Source of the DNA: Bacteroidales bacterium
GTDB lineage: Bacteria; Bacteroidota; Bacteroidia; Bacteroidales; UBA932
Reading direction: 5' to 3'
Assembly: GCA_015060445.1 (NCBI GenBank)
Contig: SUYL01000002.1
Coordinates: 62,001 to 126,000 of the forward strand
Length of the DNA: 64,000 bases
Part shown: positions 26,208 through 35,130 of the stretch, piece after piece
How the letters are laid out: each line of letters starts with the position of its first letter
How positions within the stretch are numbered: position 1 is the first letter of the stretch
Notes under the pieces: generated by a model
What the model was told of the DNA's origin: nothing
The model's database searches: none
The model's input: only the letters and a program-made list of their open reading frames with translations
Position numbers and translations under genes: made by a program

Positions 26208-26215
26208 TATCTTTG
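26208..26215 (+). promoter_or_regulatory. -7 element (TATCTTTG) of dnaE
   Basis: TATCTTTG with TTG about 20 bp upstream; 32 bp before the dnaE ATG. It starts only 7 bp after the gpmI terminator. Confidence 0.7.
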
Positions 26216-26247
26216 TAACTCCCACAATCTCAAAAGAACTATTGATT

Positions 26248-29200
26248 ATGGCATTTGCTCACTTGCACGTACATACGTATTATTCCATTCTGGATGGCCA
26301 GGCCAGTATAAAGGCCCATTTCAAGAAGGCGGCTGAGGATAACCAGCCTGCCCTTGCCATTACTGACCACGGCAATATGTTTGGTGTAAAGGAGTTCCTT
26401 AAGGTTGCCAAGGACTTCCCGGATGTGAAGCCAATAATAGGTTGCGAGGTGTATGTGAATCCGGAAGGGCGCTTCAACAAGAGGGGAAAGGAGGATCAGG
26501 GTGCATATCACCTGATACTTCTGGCAAAGAATCTGGCAGGTTATTATAACCTTGTAAAGATTGTCTCTACTGGTTGGACAGAGGGTTTTTACTATAAACC
26601 AAAGATTGACCGGGAGATTCTGGAGAAATACCATGAGAATCTGATCTGCTGTTCGGCATGTCTTGGAGGAGAGATACCAAAATACATAAATACCGGACAA
26701 TTGGAGAAGGCTGAGGAGACTGCCCTATGGTATAAAAATCTTTTTGGGGAGGATTATTATCTTGAGGTGCAGTTGCACCGGACGGAGATTCCCGGAATGA
26801 CCACAGAGGTGGCGGATTTGCAGGAGATTGCAAATGCGGAGATTTTCCGTATGGGCGAGCGCCTTGGCATTAAGGTGGTTGCCACCAATGATGCCCATTT
26901 TGCCCGCAAGGAGGATGGCCCTGCCCACGACCGTCTCATATGCCTTACCACAAATGCCAACTATGATGACCCCAACCGCATGAGATATACCCAGCAGGAG
27001 TATCTCAAGACTGAAGAGGAGATGAGGGGGCTGTTCCCTGGCCATCCTGAGGTTATTGAGAACACTCTTGAGATTGTGGAGAAGGTTGAGAAATACAAGA
27101 TAGACAGAGACCATGTGCTTCCGGTATTCCCAATTCCGGAGGAGTTTCCCGACAGTAATGAATACCTCCGTCACTTGGTATATAAGGGAGCGGAGAAGAA
27201 ATACAAAACCATTACCGACGAGTGCAGGGAGCGTATAGACTTTGAACTTGCTACAATTAAGAAGATGGGATTCCCGGATTACTTCCTTATTGTGCAGGAC
27301 TTCATTGCCGCCGCCCGCAATATTGGGGTATGGGTAGGTCCCGGACGTGGTTCGGCAGCCGGTTCTGTTGTAGCATATTGCTTGGGAATCACCAATCTGG
27401 ATCCAATAAAATATGATTTGCTGTTTGAGCGTTTCCTCAACCCTGACCGTATCTCAATGCCCGATATAGATGTTGACTTTGATGATGACGGCCGCGGGAA
27501 GGTTCTGCAGTATGTGGAGGAGAAATACGGCAAGGACCATGTTTCCCATGTGGTTACCTTTGGTACAATGGCCACCAAGAGTGCCATAAAGGATGTCGCC
27601 CGTATCCAGCAGGTCCCTTTGCAGGAGAGTGACCGTCTGGCAAAACTTGTTCCCGACAGTTTCCCTGAGCAGGTGGAGAAATATACTGATGAGAACGGCG
27701 AGGTGAAGGAGAAGACCAAGAAGGTGAAGGTGACTGTGGAAAACTGTGTGAAACTGGTACCCGAGATGAAGGAGGCGTATGAAAACTCTGATATCCCCGG
27801 TGTGCACGACACTCTGGAATATGCCCAGAAACTGGAGGGTACCGTAAGGAATACAGGTGTACATGCCTGCGCCATTATTATTGGAAGGGACAACCTTACA
27901 GAGCACATCCCTATCTGTATTGCCAAAGATAAGGAGACCGGTGAGGATATGTGGGTATCCCAATATGAGGGTTCCTTCATTGAGGATGTGGGAATGCTGA
28001 AGATGGACTTCTTGGGTTTGAGAACTCTATCAATACTTAAGGAAGCAGTATCCAATGTTAAGAAATCCAAAGGAATAGATATTGATATTGAAAGTATTCC
28101 TATAGATGATAAAAAGACATTTGAACTCTTTGGACGAGGTGATACGGTTGCAGTGTTCCAGTTTGAGTCGCCGGGAATGCAGAAATGGCTGAGGGAACTC
28201 CAGCCGAGCCGTTTTGAGGACCTCATTGCAATGAATGCCCTCTACCGTCCCGGTCCAATGGACTATATTCCTGATTTTGTTGCCAGAAAGAAAGGGGAGC
28301 AGGCTATTGAATATGATCTTCCGGAGATGGAGAGCATCCTGCAGGATACATATGGGGTAACCGTATATCAGGAGCAGGTGATGCTCCTGTCGCAGAAACT
28401 TGCCAACTTTACAAAAGGCCAGGCCGACGGACTCCGTAAGGCTATGGGTAAGAAACTCATAGACAAAATGATGGAGTTGAAGGTGAAGTTTATGGAGGGT
28501 GGAGCAGCCAATGGGCATCCGCAAGATACTCTGGAGAAGATTTGGAAAGACTGGACCGCATTTGCCCAGTATGCGTTCAACAAGTCCCACGCAACCTGCT
28601 ATGCATGGGTAGCGTATCAGACCGGATACATGAAGGCCCACTATCCTGCAGAGTTTATGGCTGCCAACTTGAGCAAGAACCTCAACAATATAGAGGAGAT
28701 TACCAAACTGATGGACGAGTGCCGCAGGTTGGGCCGAAGGGTGTTGGGACCGGATGTGAATGAGAGTGAACGGACCTTCTCTGTGAACAAGGCTGGAGAT
28801 ATCCGCTTTGGAATGGCCGGAGTAAAAGGTGTGGGAGGGGCTATTGTAGATTCAATAGTAGCATGTAGGGGAGACAAGCCTTTTGCGGGGGTATTTGATT
28901 TCATTGAGAGGGCTTCTGCCAGCGGCAATATCAACAAGAAGACTATAGAGTCTCTGGCCTATGCCGGTGCTTTTGATTCATTCCCGGAGATTCGCAGAGA
29001 CCAGTTCTTTACAGAGAATTCAAAAGGGGAAGTTTTCATTGAGTCACTCTGCAGATACGGGCAGAAACTGCAGTCAGACACTTTGTCGGGAGGAAACTCA
29101 TTGTTTGGAGACCTGGATGAAGGGTTCAAACCAACCCCTCCGGAAATTCCTGCTCCAAAAGAGTACAATAAGATGGAATTCCTCAAGAAGGAGAAGGAAC

Positions 29201-29889
29201 TGGTTGGTATGTATCTCTCTGCCCACCCTCTGGACATGTACAAATTTGAGATGGACCATTTTGCAAAGGTTTCACTTAAGGATGCGGCGGAAATGGCTGC
29301 GGCTGCCAGTACAGATGCTGCATTGCGCAAGAGGGAACTCTATATGGCAGGACTAATCACCTCAGTGAGCAGGATGGTTTCCAAGAAGAGTGGCAAGCCG
29401 TGGGTAAAATTCTCAATAGAGGATTATGACAGCAGTGTGGAGTTTGCCCTTTTTGGGAAGGATTTTGAAACTTTCATGCCATTTTTGGAGGAGGGACAGG
29501 CGATAATGTTCAAATGCCAGATAATGCCGCGGTTCGGATTTGGAAAAGAGGAGGAGAAAGGTCCCGACGGCAAGCCGCTGCCGGTGGAGTGTGAACTCAA
29601 GATGCGCAAAATCACCCTTCTGGCCAACACCAAGGAGGAATTTATAAAGAAACTCACCATAAATGTGCCAATAAAGAGGCTGTCTCCGGCATTCCGCAAG
29701 GAACTCCTCAAACAGTTGAAAGAGCACAAAGGGAAAAAGATGCTGGCCCTAAATCTGCTCGACTACGACAAAGGGTACTCGGTGGAATTCTTCTCCCGCA
29801 AGTTCAAGGTAGATGTGAATCCGGGGCTGCTGGACTTCCTTGCCCACCATAACCTTGAGTACAAAGTGGAGGCTGATGTGTATCTGTAA
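26248..29889 (+). CDS. dnaE: DNA polymerase III subunit alpha
   Basis: 1213 aa from the ATG at 26248; the ORF-track start at 26182 lies inside the gpmI terminator and is rejected. Replicative polymerase catalytic subunit. PHP domain at the N terminus (AHLHVHTYYSILDG), the polymerase motif GPGRGSAAGSVVAYCLGI, catalytic aspartates in MPDIDVDFDDDGR, then fingers, an HhH region (SLAYAGAFDSF) and a C-terminal OB domain (YMAGLITSVSRMVSKKSGKPW). Family length is about 1150-1250 aa. Single-gene unit with its own promoter and a terminator hairpin. Confidence 0.97.
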   Translation: MAFAHLHVHTYYSILDGQASIKAHFKKAAEDNQPALAITDHGNMFGVKEFLKVAKDFPDVKPIIGCEVYVNPEGRFNKRGKEDQGAYHLILLAKNLAGYYNLVKIVSTGWTEGFYYKPKIDREILEKYHENLICCSACLGGEIPKYINTGQLEKAEETALWYKNLFGEDYYLEVQLHRTEIPGMTTEVADLQEIANAEIFRMGERLGIKVVATNDAHFARKEDGPAHDRLICLTTNANYDDPNRMRYTQQEYLKTEEEMRGLFPGHPEVIENTLEIVEKVEKYKIDRDHVLPVFPIPEEFPDSNEYLRHLVYKGAEKKYKTITDECRERIDFELATIKKMGFPDYFLIVQDFIAAARNIGVWVGPGRGSAAGSVVAYCLGITNLDPIKYDLLFERFLNPDRISMPDIDVDFDDDGRGKVLQYVEEKYGKDHVSHVVTFGTMATKSAIKDVARIQQVPLQESDRLAKLVPDSFPEQVEKYTDENGEVKEKTKKVKVTVENCVKLVPEMKEAYENSDIPGVHDTLEYAQKLEGTVRNTGVHACAIIIGRDNLTEHIPICIAKDKETGEDMWVSQYEGSFIEDVGMLKMDFLGLRTLSILKEAVSNVKKSKGIDIDIESIPIDDKKTFELFGRGDTVAVFQFESPGMQKWLRELQPSRFEDLIAMNALYRPGPMDYIPDFVARKKGEQAIEYDLPEMESILQDTYGVTVYQEQVMLLSQKLANFTKGQADGLRKAMGKKLIDKMMELKVKFMEGGAANGHPQDTLEKIWKDWTAFAQYAFNKSHATCYAWVAYQTGYMKAHYPAEFMAANLSKNLNNIEEITKLMDECRRLGRRVLGPDVNESERTFSVNKAGDIRFGMAGVKGVGGAIVDSIVACRGDKPFAGVFDFIERASASGNINKKTIESLAYAGAFDSFPEIRRDQFFTENSKGEVFIESLCRYGQKLQSDTLSGGNSLFGDLDEGFKPTPPEIPAPKEYNKMEFLKKEKELVGMYLSAHPLDMYKFEMDHFAKVSLKDAAEMAAAASTDAALRKRELYMAGLITSVSRMVSKKSGKPWVKFSIEDYDSSVEFALFGKDFETFMPFLEEGQAIMFKCQIMPRFGFGKEEEKGPDGKPLPVECELKMRKITLLANTKEEFIKKLTINVPIKRLSPAFRKELLKQLKEHKGKKMLALNLLDYDKGYSVEFFSRKFKVDVNPGLLDFLAHHNLEYKVEADVYL

Positions 29890-29924
29890 AAGGAATGGCT
29901 CACAAGCCCCGTTTGTGAACAATA

Positions 29925-29956
29925 CCCCCCGCTGGAGTGTTCCGGTGGGGGCTTTC
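29925..29956. terminator. Terminator between dnaE and the ThiL-like gene
   Basis: Stem CCCCCGCTGG / CCGGTGGGGG (with G-T pairs) followed by CTTTCTTTC. It lies between convergent genes and touches the end of the minus-strand gene. Confidence 0.65.
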
Positions 29957-29959
29957 TTT

Positions 29960-31048
29960 CTAATATCCCTGGGCCCTCAGAGTAATTTCAGCGCCCTCCG
30001 GGGTAATCAGTGAGGCACCGGCTTCAGGTTTGCACAGGTGCCCTATGATATCAACATTGGGGAACTCCTTATGGAAGCGTTCGTGCTCCTGAACCGGTAC
30101 TGCAAAGAGGAATTTGTAGTCGTCTCCGCCGTTGAGGGCTGCAGTAATGGCATCCATGTTCAGTTCGTCTGCCATTGCAAATGTCTGTGAGGCAATAGGA
30201 ATTTTTGCAAGGTAAATCTTTGCCCCCACATTATGCTCTTCACACAGTTCTTTTACAGCGGCAGCAAGTCCGTTGGTTATGAAGTAGCCACAGGCAGGGA
30301 AGAGTTTTGCCTCCTTGAACTGCTCTGTGGTTTTTGGGTTTATCTCAGGGCTGAGGTATTGGCTCAGGATGTATTTGTAGCGGCTCAAATCGGGCTGTAC
30401 ATATTCTGCAGCGCGTTCTGCAGGGATACGGTTGAAGGCTATCTTTTCCCTTTCAAGCACATGCAGCCCCATGTATGCAGCACCTACATTGCCTGTAAGG
30501 CACAACAGGCAGGTGTTGTCAACGGCAGGTACAGTGGCGGCTGTCTTTGCACTCTGCATGCCGCAGGCTGAAATTGCTATGTTGAGCCCGGTCATTGAGG
30601 CTCCCAAATCCAGCGACAATTGTGCGATATTGTGCTCTTTGCAGGCTGCCAGTACTCCGCCCCAGAATTCGGAGATATCCTCCACGCAGAATCTTGCAGA
30701 AAGCCCCAATGAAAAGGACAATCCCTGGGGGGTGTAACATTTTGCGTAGATACCACCCAGAGCCAGCAGTGCAGCCTTGTATCCCAGGTGCTTTAGAGGG
30801 GTGTATGTGAGGTCAAAATCAATACCCTCAAGCATGGTTTTCTGTACTGTAAGGAAATTGTTCACATCTTTGGTGCGTCCTGCTTTGTCGGGAATACGCC
30901 CTGCGAACATCTGTGATTTGGAGTTGTTGTATTGTGTACCTTCAAAAAGTCTCCTGATGAGGGCAACTTTGCCAATTTCACTTATTTGTGTCCTTTTTGG
31001 GGCAGAGTTGTTCTGTTGAGTACCTTTTTCTAGTGATTCTGTGTTCAT
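29960..31048 (-). CDS. ThiL/AIR synthase-related protein lacking the canonical active-site acids
   Basis: 362 aa. The whole length aligns by eye with thiamine-monophosphate kinase (PurM/AIR synthase superfamily): start SEIGKVALIRRLF, then MLEGIDFDLTYTPLKHLGYK, TGLNIAISACG, NVGAAYMGLHVLEREK and NGGDDYKFLFAVP. All acidic Mg-ATP motifs of ThiL are replaced: GIGDDxA is FAGRIPDKAG, the STD motif is VQK, the SDLAAMG motif is GGIYAKC, GGDT is LDLGAS, and SDGL is TNGL. The late GGEDYEL motif survives as GGDDYKF. A kinase reaction is therefore unlikely; a binding or regulatory role is inference. It is divergent from sufB. Confidence 0.75.
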   Translation of the reverse strand: MNTESLEKGTQQNNSAPKRTQISEIGKVALIRRLFEGTQYNNSKSQMFAGRIPDKAGRTKDVNNFLTVQKTMLEGIDFDLTYTPLKHLGYKAALLALGGIYAKCYTPQGLSFSLGLSARFCVEDISEFWGGVLAACKEHNIAQLSLDLGASMTGLNIAISACGMQSAKTAATVPAVDNTCLLCLTGNVGAAYMGLHVLEREKIAFNRIPAERAAEYVQPDLSRYKYILSQYLSPEINPKTTEQFKEAKLFPACGYFITNGLAAAVKELCEEHNVGAKIYLAKIPIASQTFAMADELNMDAITAALNGGDDYKFLFAVPVQEHERFHKEFPNVDIIGHLCKPEAGASLITPEGAEITLRAQGY

Positions 31049-31085
31049 AACCGTGTATTTTTTTACAAAAATACCTAAAATGGTT

Positions 31086-31093
31086 TAACTTTG
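31086..31093 (+). promoter_or_regulatory. -7 element (TAACTTTG) of the suf operon
   Basis: TAACTTTG only 7 bp before the sufB ATG at 31101, predicting a transcript with almost no 5' leader. Confidence 0.65.
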
Positions 31094-31100
31094 CGCTGCG

Positions 31101-32537
31101 ATGAGTAAAAATAACGAGATAATTGAAAATATTGCCAATGCTGAATATCAGTATGGCTTTGAATCCAATATCAATCAGGAGTTTATCCCCAAGGGACTCA
31201 ATGAGGATATCATAAGGCTCATTTCTTCAAAGAAGGGGGAGCCCCAGTGGCTGCTGGAGTTCCGTCTGAAGGCTTTCGAGCGCTGGAAGAAGATGGAAAT
31301 GCCAAAATGGGCACACCTGGATATTCCCGAGATTGATTATCAGGATATAATCTATTATGCTGCACCGCAGCCAAAGAAGGAGGTTACGGAGATTGATCCG
31401 GAACTGGCGGAGACTTTTGAAAAATTGGGTATTCCGCTTCATGAGAGAAATGTCCTTGCAGGTATGGCGGTTGATGCAGTGTTTGATTCTGTGTCGGTGA
31501 AGACCACCTTCCGTGAGACATTGGCTGAGAAAGGGGTGATTTTCTGTTCTTTTTCAGAGGCAGTGAGGGATTACCCTGATCTTGTGAAGAAATATCTGGC
31601 ATCTGTGGTTCCTGTGGGTGACAACTATTTCTCTGCCCTCAACTCGGCAGTGTTCAGCGACGGGTCGTTCTGCTATATTCCAAAGAATACCCGCTGTCCT
31701 ATGGAACTGAGCAGTTATTTCCGTATAAATGCCAAGGGTACAGGGCAGTTTGAGAGGACTCTCATAGTGGCTGATGAAGGTTCTTATGTGAGTTACCTTG
31801 AGGGGTGTACCGCTCCGCAGAGGGATGAGAACCAGTTGCATGCTGCAGTTGTGGAGATTGTGGTGATGCAGGATGCGGAGGTGAAGTATTCTACAGTTCA
31901 GAACTGGTATCCTGGAGACAAGGAGGGTAAAGGTGGAATTTACAACTTTGTTACCAAGAGGGGTATCTGCAAAGGGGCAAACAGCAAACTGTTCTGGGCG
32001 CAGGTGGAGACAGGCTCTGCAATTACCTGGAAATATCCGAGCACCATTCTCAAGGGAGACAACTCCATAAGTGAGTTCTACTCTGTGGCTGTTACAAACA
32101 ATTACCAGCAGGCGGATACCGGTACAAAGATGATACATATTGGCAAGAATACCAGCAGCCGTATTGTGAGCAAGGGTATTTCTGCCGGAAAGAGCCAGAA
32201 CAGTTACAGGGGTCTGGTAAAGATTCTTCCTGGTGCCGAGAATGCACGCAACCACTCGCAGTGCGACAGCCTTCTCCTTGGAGACAAGTGCGGGGCGCAC
32301 ACTTTCCCTTATGTTGAGAGTGAGAATCCTACTGCGGTAGTGGAGCACGAGGCTACCACTTCAAAGATTGGTGAGGACCAGTTGTTCTATTGCCAGCAGA
32401 GGGGTATTAAGGCTGAGGATGCTGTAGGACTGATTGTTAACGGCTATGCAAAAGAGGTTATAAACCAGTTGCCTATGGAGTTTGCCGTTGAGGCGCAGAA
32501 ACTGCTTCAGGTTTCACTGGAGGGTAGTGTAGGTTAA
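31101..32537 (+). CDS. sufB: Fe-S cluster assembly protein SufB
   Basis: 478 aa, standard for SufB (about 470-495). Scaffold of the SufBCD complex on which iron-sulfur clusters are built. Diagnostic stretches: [40 protein letters not shown], and HNHSQCDS-like [19 protein letters not shown] in the C-terminal half, with the beta-helix core between. First gene of sufB-pnuC-sufC-sufD. No sufS, sufE or sufA is present in the window. Confidence 0.96.
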   Translation: MSKNNEIIENIANAEYQYGFESNINQEFIPKGLNEDIIRLISSKKGEPQWLLEFRLKAFERWKKMEMPKWAHLDIPEIDYQDIIYYAAPQPKKEVTEIDPELAETFEKLGIPLHERNVLAGMAVDAVFDSVSVKTTFRETLAEKGVIFCSFSEAVRDYPDLVKKYLASVVPVGDNYFSALNSAVFSDGSFCYIPKNTRCPMELSSYFRINAKGTGQFERTLIVADEGSYVSYLEGCTAPQRDENQLHAAVVEIVVMQDAEVKYSTVQNWYPGDKEGKGGIYNFVTKRGICKGANSKLFWAQVETGSAITWKYPSTILKGDNSISEFYSVAVTNNYQQADTGTKMIHIGKNTSSRIVSKGISAGKSQNSYRGLVKILPGAENARNHSQCDSLLLGDKCGAHTFPYVESENPTAVVEHEATTSKIGEDQLFYCQQRGIKAEDAVGLIVNGYAKEVINQLPMEFAVEAQKLLQVSLEGSVG

Positions 32538-32551
32538 AAAATGTGCAGATT

Positions 32552-33199
32552 ATGTTCAGTATAGAAAACATATTGTTTACGTTGGGAGGCCAGGGAGTGA
32601 GTCTCCTTGAGCTGCTTGCAGTTACTGCTGGTCTTACATGTGTGTTTCTTGCCACAAGGGGCAGGGTACTAAATTTCTGGGTAGGATATCTTTATAATAT
32701 CCTGCTTTTCTTCATGTTCTTGCAGAAGCATCTGTACTCAAGCATGCTTGTCCAGCCCATATCGTTTATAATCAACTTTTTTGGGCATTACCGCTGGACC
32801 CATCCTGCGCAGGATGAGAAGGACCGCAAGGAGCAGTTGAAGATAACAGTACTCACCAATAAGGAAAGGGTTTCATTGCTGGGTATTGTATCAGTGTTCA
32901 CTGTATGCTGGGGTTTTTTGCTCAGCCAGTTGAATGTGTGGTGGCCGGATGTGTTCCCAATGGCAAGGGCTCCGTTCCTGGATGCTTTTGTTACAGCATT
33001 TATCCTGTTGGCGCAGTATCTTTCTGCCCAGAAGAAGATTGATTGCTGGGGAGCCTGGCTTGTTGTGAATGTTACCAACATTACTTTATACATAAAGGCG
33101 GGTCTGGTGTTCATGCCGCTTGTAAGTGCCGGTTATCTTATCCTTGCATTCTTTGGGTTTGCAATGTGGAGAAAACAGATGAAGGCACAGGAGATTTAA
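32552..33199 (+). CDS. pnuC: PnuC family nicotinamide riboside transporter
   Basis: 215 aa from the ATG at 32552; the ORF-track start is a GTG 9 bp upstream. Integral inner-membrane protein with about seven hydrophobic segments. PnuC features are the N-terminal LLELLAVTAGLTCVFLATRG, NFWVGYLYNILLFFMFLQ, the aromatic stretch GHYRWTHP, and the C-terminal WLVVNVTNITLYIKAGLVFM...YLILAFFGFAMWRK. It takes up nicotinamide riboside or a related vitamin (some PnuC relatives carry thiamine or riboflavin) by facilitated diffusion. Its place between sufB (14 bp) and sufC (12 bp) is unusual; spacing leaves little doubt that it is co-transcribed with the suf genes. Confidence 0.9.
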   Translation: MFSIENILFTLGGQGVSLLELLAVTAGLTCVFLATRGRVLNFWVGYLYNILLFFMFLQKHLYSSMLVQPISFIINFFGHYRWTHPAQDEKDRKEQLKITVLTNKERVSLLGIVSVFTVCWGFLLSQLNVWWPDVFPMARAPFLDAFVTAFILLAQYLSAQKKIDCWGAWLVVNVTNITLYIKAGLVFMPLVSAGYLILAFFGFAMWRKQMKAQEI

Positions 33200-33211
33200 A
33201 TTGGAGAGATT

Positions 33212-33967
33212 ATGGAAAATTTGATTGAAATAAAAAATTTGCATGCCAATATCAATGGCAGGGAGATTCTAAAAGGTATTGACCTTGTTGTAAAACCTGG
33301 TGAGGTTCACGCCATTATGGGGCCAAACGGTTCAGGTAAAAGTACCCTTTCAGCAGTTCTTGCAGGTAAGGAGCATTATGAGGTAACAGAGGGTACAGTA
33401 ACCTTTATGGGACAGAATCTGCTGGAGATGTCTCCTGAGGAGCGCTCTTGGGCAGGCCTGTTTCTCGGATTCCAGTATCCTATAGAGATTCCCGGTGTTA
33501 CAAATGTGAACTTTATGAAAACTGCAGTGAATGAGCACCGCAGACAGAAGGGGTTGTCTCCCCTTACAGCAGCCGAGTACCTCAAATTGATGAGGGAGAA
33601 ACTGGCAATTGTGGAGATGGATCCCGCTTTCTCTTCAAGAGGGGTAAATGTGGGCTTCTCTGGTGGGGAGAAAAAGAGGAACGAGATTTTCCAGATGGCA
33701 ATGCTTGATCCTAAACTCGCTATCCTTGATGAGACAGACAGCGGTTTGGATGTGGATGCCCTCCGTATTGTGGCTACAGGTGTGAACAAACTCAAGAAGG
33801 CAGACAATGCTACAATTGTAATCACCCACTACCAGAGGCTATTGGATTACATTGTGCCTGATATTGTACATGTGCTTTACAAAGGAAGAATCATAAAGAC
33901 AGCCGGTAAGGAACTTGCCCTTGAGGTGGAGAACAGAGGTTATGACTGGCTTATAAAAGGTGAATAA
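33212..33967 (+). CDS. sufC: Fe-S cluster assembly ATPase SufC
   Basis: 251 aa ABC-type ATPase. Walker A GPNGSGKST (about residues 34-42), signature GFSGGEKKRNE, Walker B KLAILDETDSGLD, switch His in IVITHYQRLL. It powers conformational change of SufB-SufD. Follows pnuC by 12 bp and precedes sufD by 18 bp. Confidence 0.97.
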   Translation: MENLIEIKNLHANINGREILKGIDLVVKPGEVHAIMGPNGSGKSTLSAVLAGKEHYEVTEGTVTFMGQNLLEMSPEERSWAGLFLGFQYPIEIPGVTNVNFMKTAVNEHRRQKGLSPLTAAEYLKLMREKLAIVEMDPAFSSRGVNVGFSGGEKKRNEIFQMAMLDPKLAILDETDSGLDVDALRIVATGVNKLKKADNATIVITHYQRLLDYIVPDIVHVLYKGRIIKTAGKELALEVENRGYDWLIKGE

Positions 33968-33985
33968 TTTATCGGGAAGAGGATT

Positions 33986-34978
33986 ATGGAGAACAATTAT
34001 ATTTATATTCCCGACAAATCCCAGGAGGAGTTCAGGTGCCGCGTACCCCTTAAGGATACCGACCAGGTATTTGTGGTTGACGGACAGGGGGAGAAGATGG
34101 GACTTTCGTTGGGCAGAGGGGAGATTCTTCCAAGGATGCTGCAGGTGATTCAGGTCAGGAGCAGCCATGCGGTGGAGGACCTTTCATATTCATCAGATTA
34201 TGTTTTGGGAGAGGGGGCACAGGCCAAGGTACTCCTTTGTTCACATACCCTCTCTATGGAGGATTTTGTCACCCATGAGAATGTGAATGTGAAACTTGCC
34301 CAGGGAGCAGTGCTGGATATGGTCGTTATGCAGAATGAGCATAACAAATCAAAGCACAGCACTTCGTTTAAAGTGGAGATGGAGGCAGGAGCAGTACTGA
34401 ACCTTAATGTTATAACTCTTCATGGAGGCGAGATTTCAAATGACATAGATGTGGCACTCAACGGAAAGGGGGGAGAGTGCAATGTAAACGGCCTTTATCT
34501 TGCCGATGGAAAGCAGAGGGTTTCCACCAGGGTTAATATCTGGCACAATGTCCCTGAGTGCCACAGTTCTCAGTTGTTCAAGGGAATTCTTGACGGAGAA
34601 TCTGTAACCCGTTTCAGCGGAAGGATTTATGTGGCAAAAGATGCACAGAAGACAGAGGCTTATCAGGCCAACAACAATCTGCTGGCTTCACGTACTGCCA
34701 AGGCATATACACAACCCCATCTTGAGATTTATGCAGATGATGTGAAATGTTCGCACGGGGCAACTGTGGGAAGCCTCAATGAGGATGAACTGTTCTATAT
34801 GCGCTCCCGTGGAATTGAGAAGAACGAGGCCAAACTTCTGCAGCAGCAGGCTTTTGCGTATGCTGTACTGGAGAAGGTGGCAAATGAGAGTTTGAGGGAG
34901 AGATTACACTCACTTATGGAGAGTCGCTTGAGGGGAGAATTTTCAGAGTGCTCAAATTGCAGTAAACATTGTTGCTGA
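33986..34978 (+). CDS. sufD: Fe-S cluster assembly protein SufD
   Basis: 330 aa, short for SufD (often 400-450). Shares the SufBD beta-helix core: GAVLDMVVMQNEHNKSKHST, and the conserved QTEAYQANNNLL-like stretch KTEAYQANNNLLASRTAKAY followed by HGATVGSLNEDELFYMRSRG. It forms the SufBC2D complex with the preceding genes. The protein ends in a cysteine cluster, CSNCSKHCC, after MESRLRGEFSE, which could bind metal or a cluster; that is inference. Confidence 0.94.
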   Translation: MENNYIYIPDKSQEEFRCRVPLKDTDQVFVVDGQGEKMGLSLGRGEILPRMLQVIQVRSSHAVEDLSYSSDYVLGEGAQAKVLLCSHTLSMEDFVTHENVNVKLAQGAVLDMVVMQNEHNKSKHSTSFKVEMEAGAVLNLNVITLHGGEISNDIDVALNGKGGECNVNGLYLADGKQRVSTRVNIWHNVPECHSSQLFKGILDGESVTRFSGRIYVAKDAQKTEAYQANNNLLASRTAKAYTQPHLEIYADDVKCSHGATVGSLNEDELFYMRSRGIEKNEAKLLQQQAFAYAVLEKVANESLRERLHSLMESRLRGEFSECSNCSKHCC

Positions 34979-35054
34979 GCCCCTGTGGGAGGGTTGTTAA
35001 TTCTTTTGTTGAAAAGTATTATTTACACTTGCCCGTTGTAGGGTTAAAATGAAG

Positions 35055-35095
35055 TAACTTGCAAACCAATTACCGTTACCGGTAGTTGGTTTTTT
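35055..35095 (+). terminator. Hairpin with T-run in the sufD-nrdJ gap
   Basis: Stem CCAATTACCG / CGGTAGTTGG (10 bp with one G-T pair, 35066-35089), loop of four, then TTTTTT. It can end the suf transcript. A TAACTTGC element (35055-35062) with TTG about 20 bp upstream looks like a promoter just before it, in which case the hairpin would form the start of the nrdJ leader. Confidence 0.65.
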
Positions 35096-35130
35096 CTTGA
35101 GCAAAATAATACAATAATAAATATAACTAT

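Noticed and set aside
27279-28226. 315-aa minus-strand ORF inside dnaE
   Set aside because: Shadow of dnaE, whose catalytic motifs are intact in the plus frame; Ser/Thr-rich composition typical of antisense frames.
30233-31019. Plus-strand ORFs opposite the ThiL-like gene
   Set aside because: Antisense shadows; the minus-strand protein shows a continuous family resemblance over its whole length.
34979-35130. Cobalamin riboswitch before the B12-dependent nrdJ
   Set aside because: Gap of about 150 bp is too short and no B12-box-like sequence is visible; only a simple hairpin with T-run is present.
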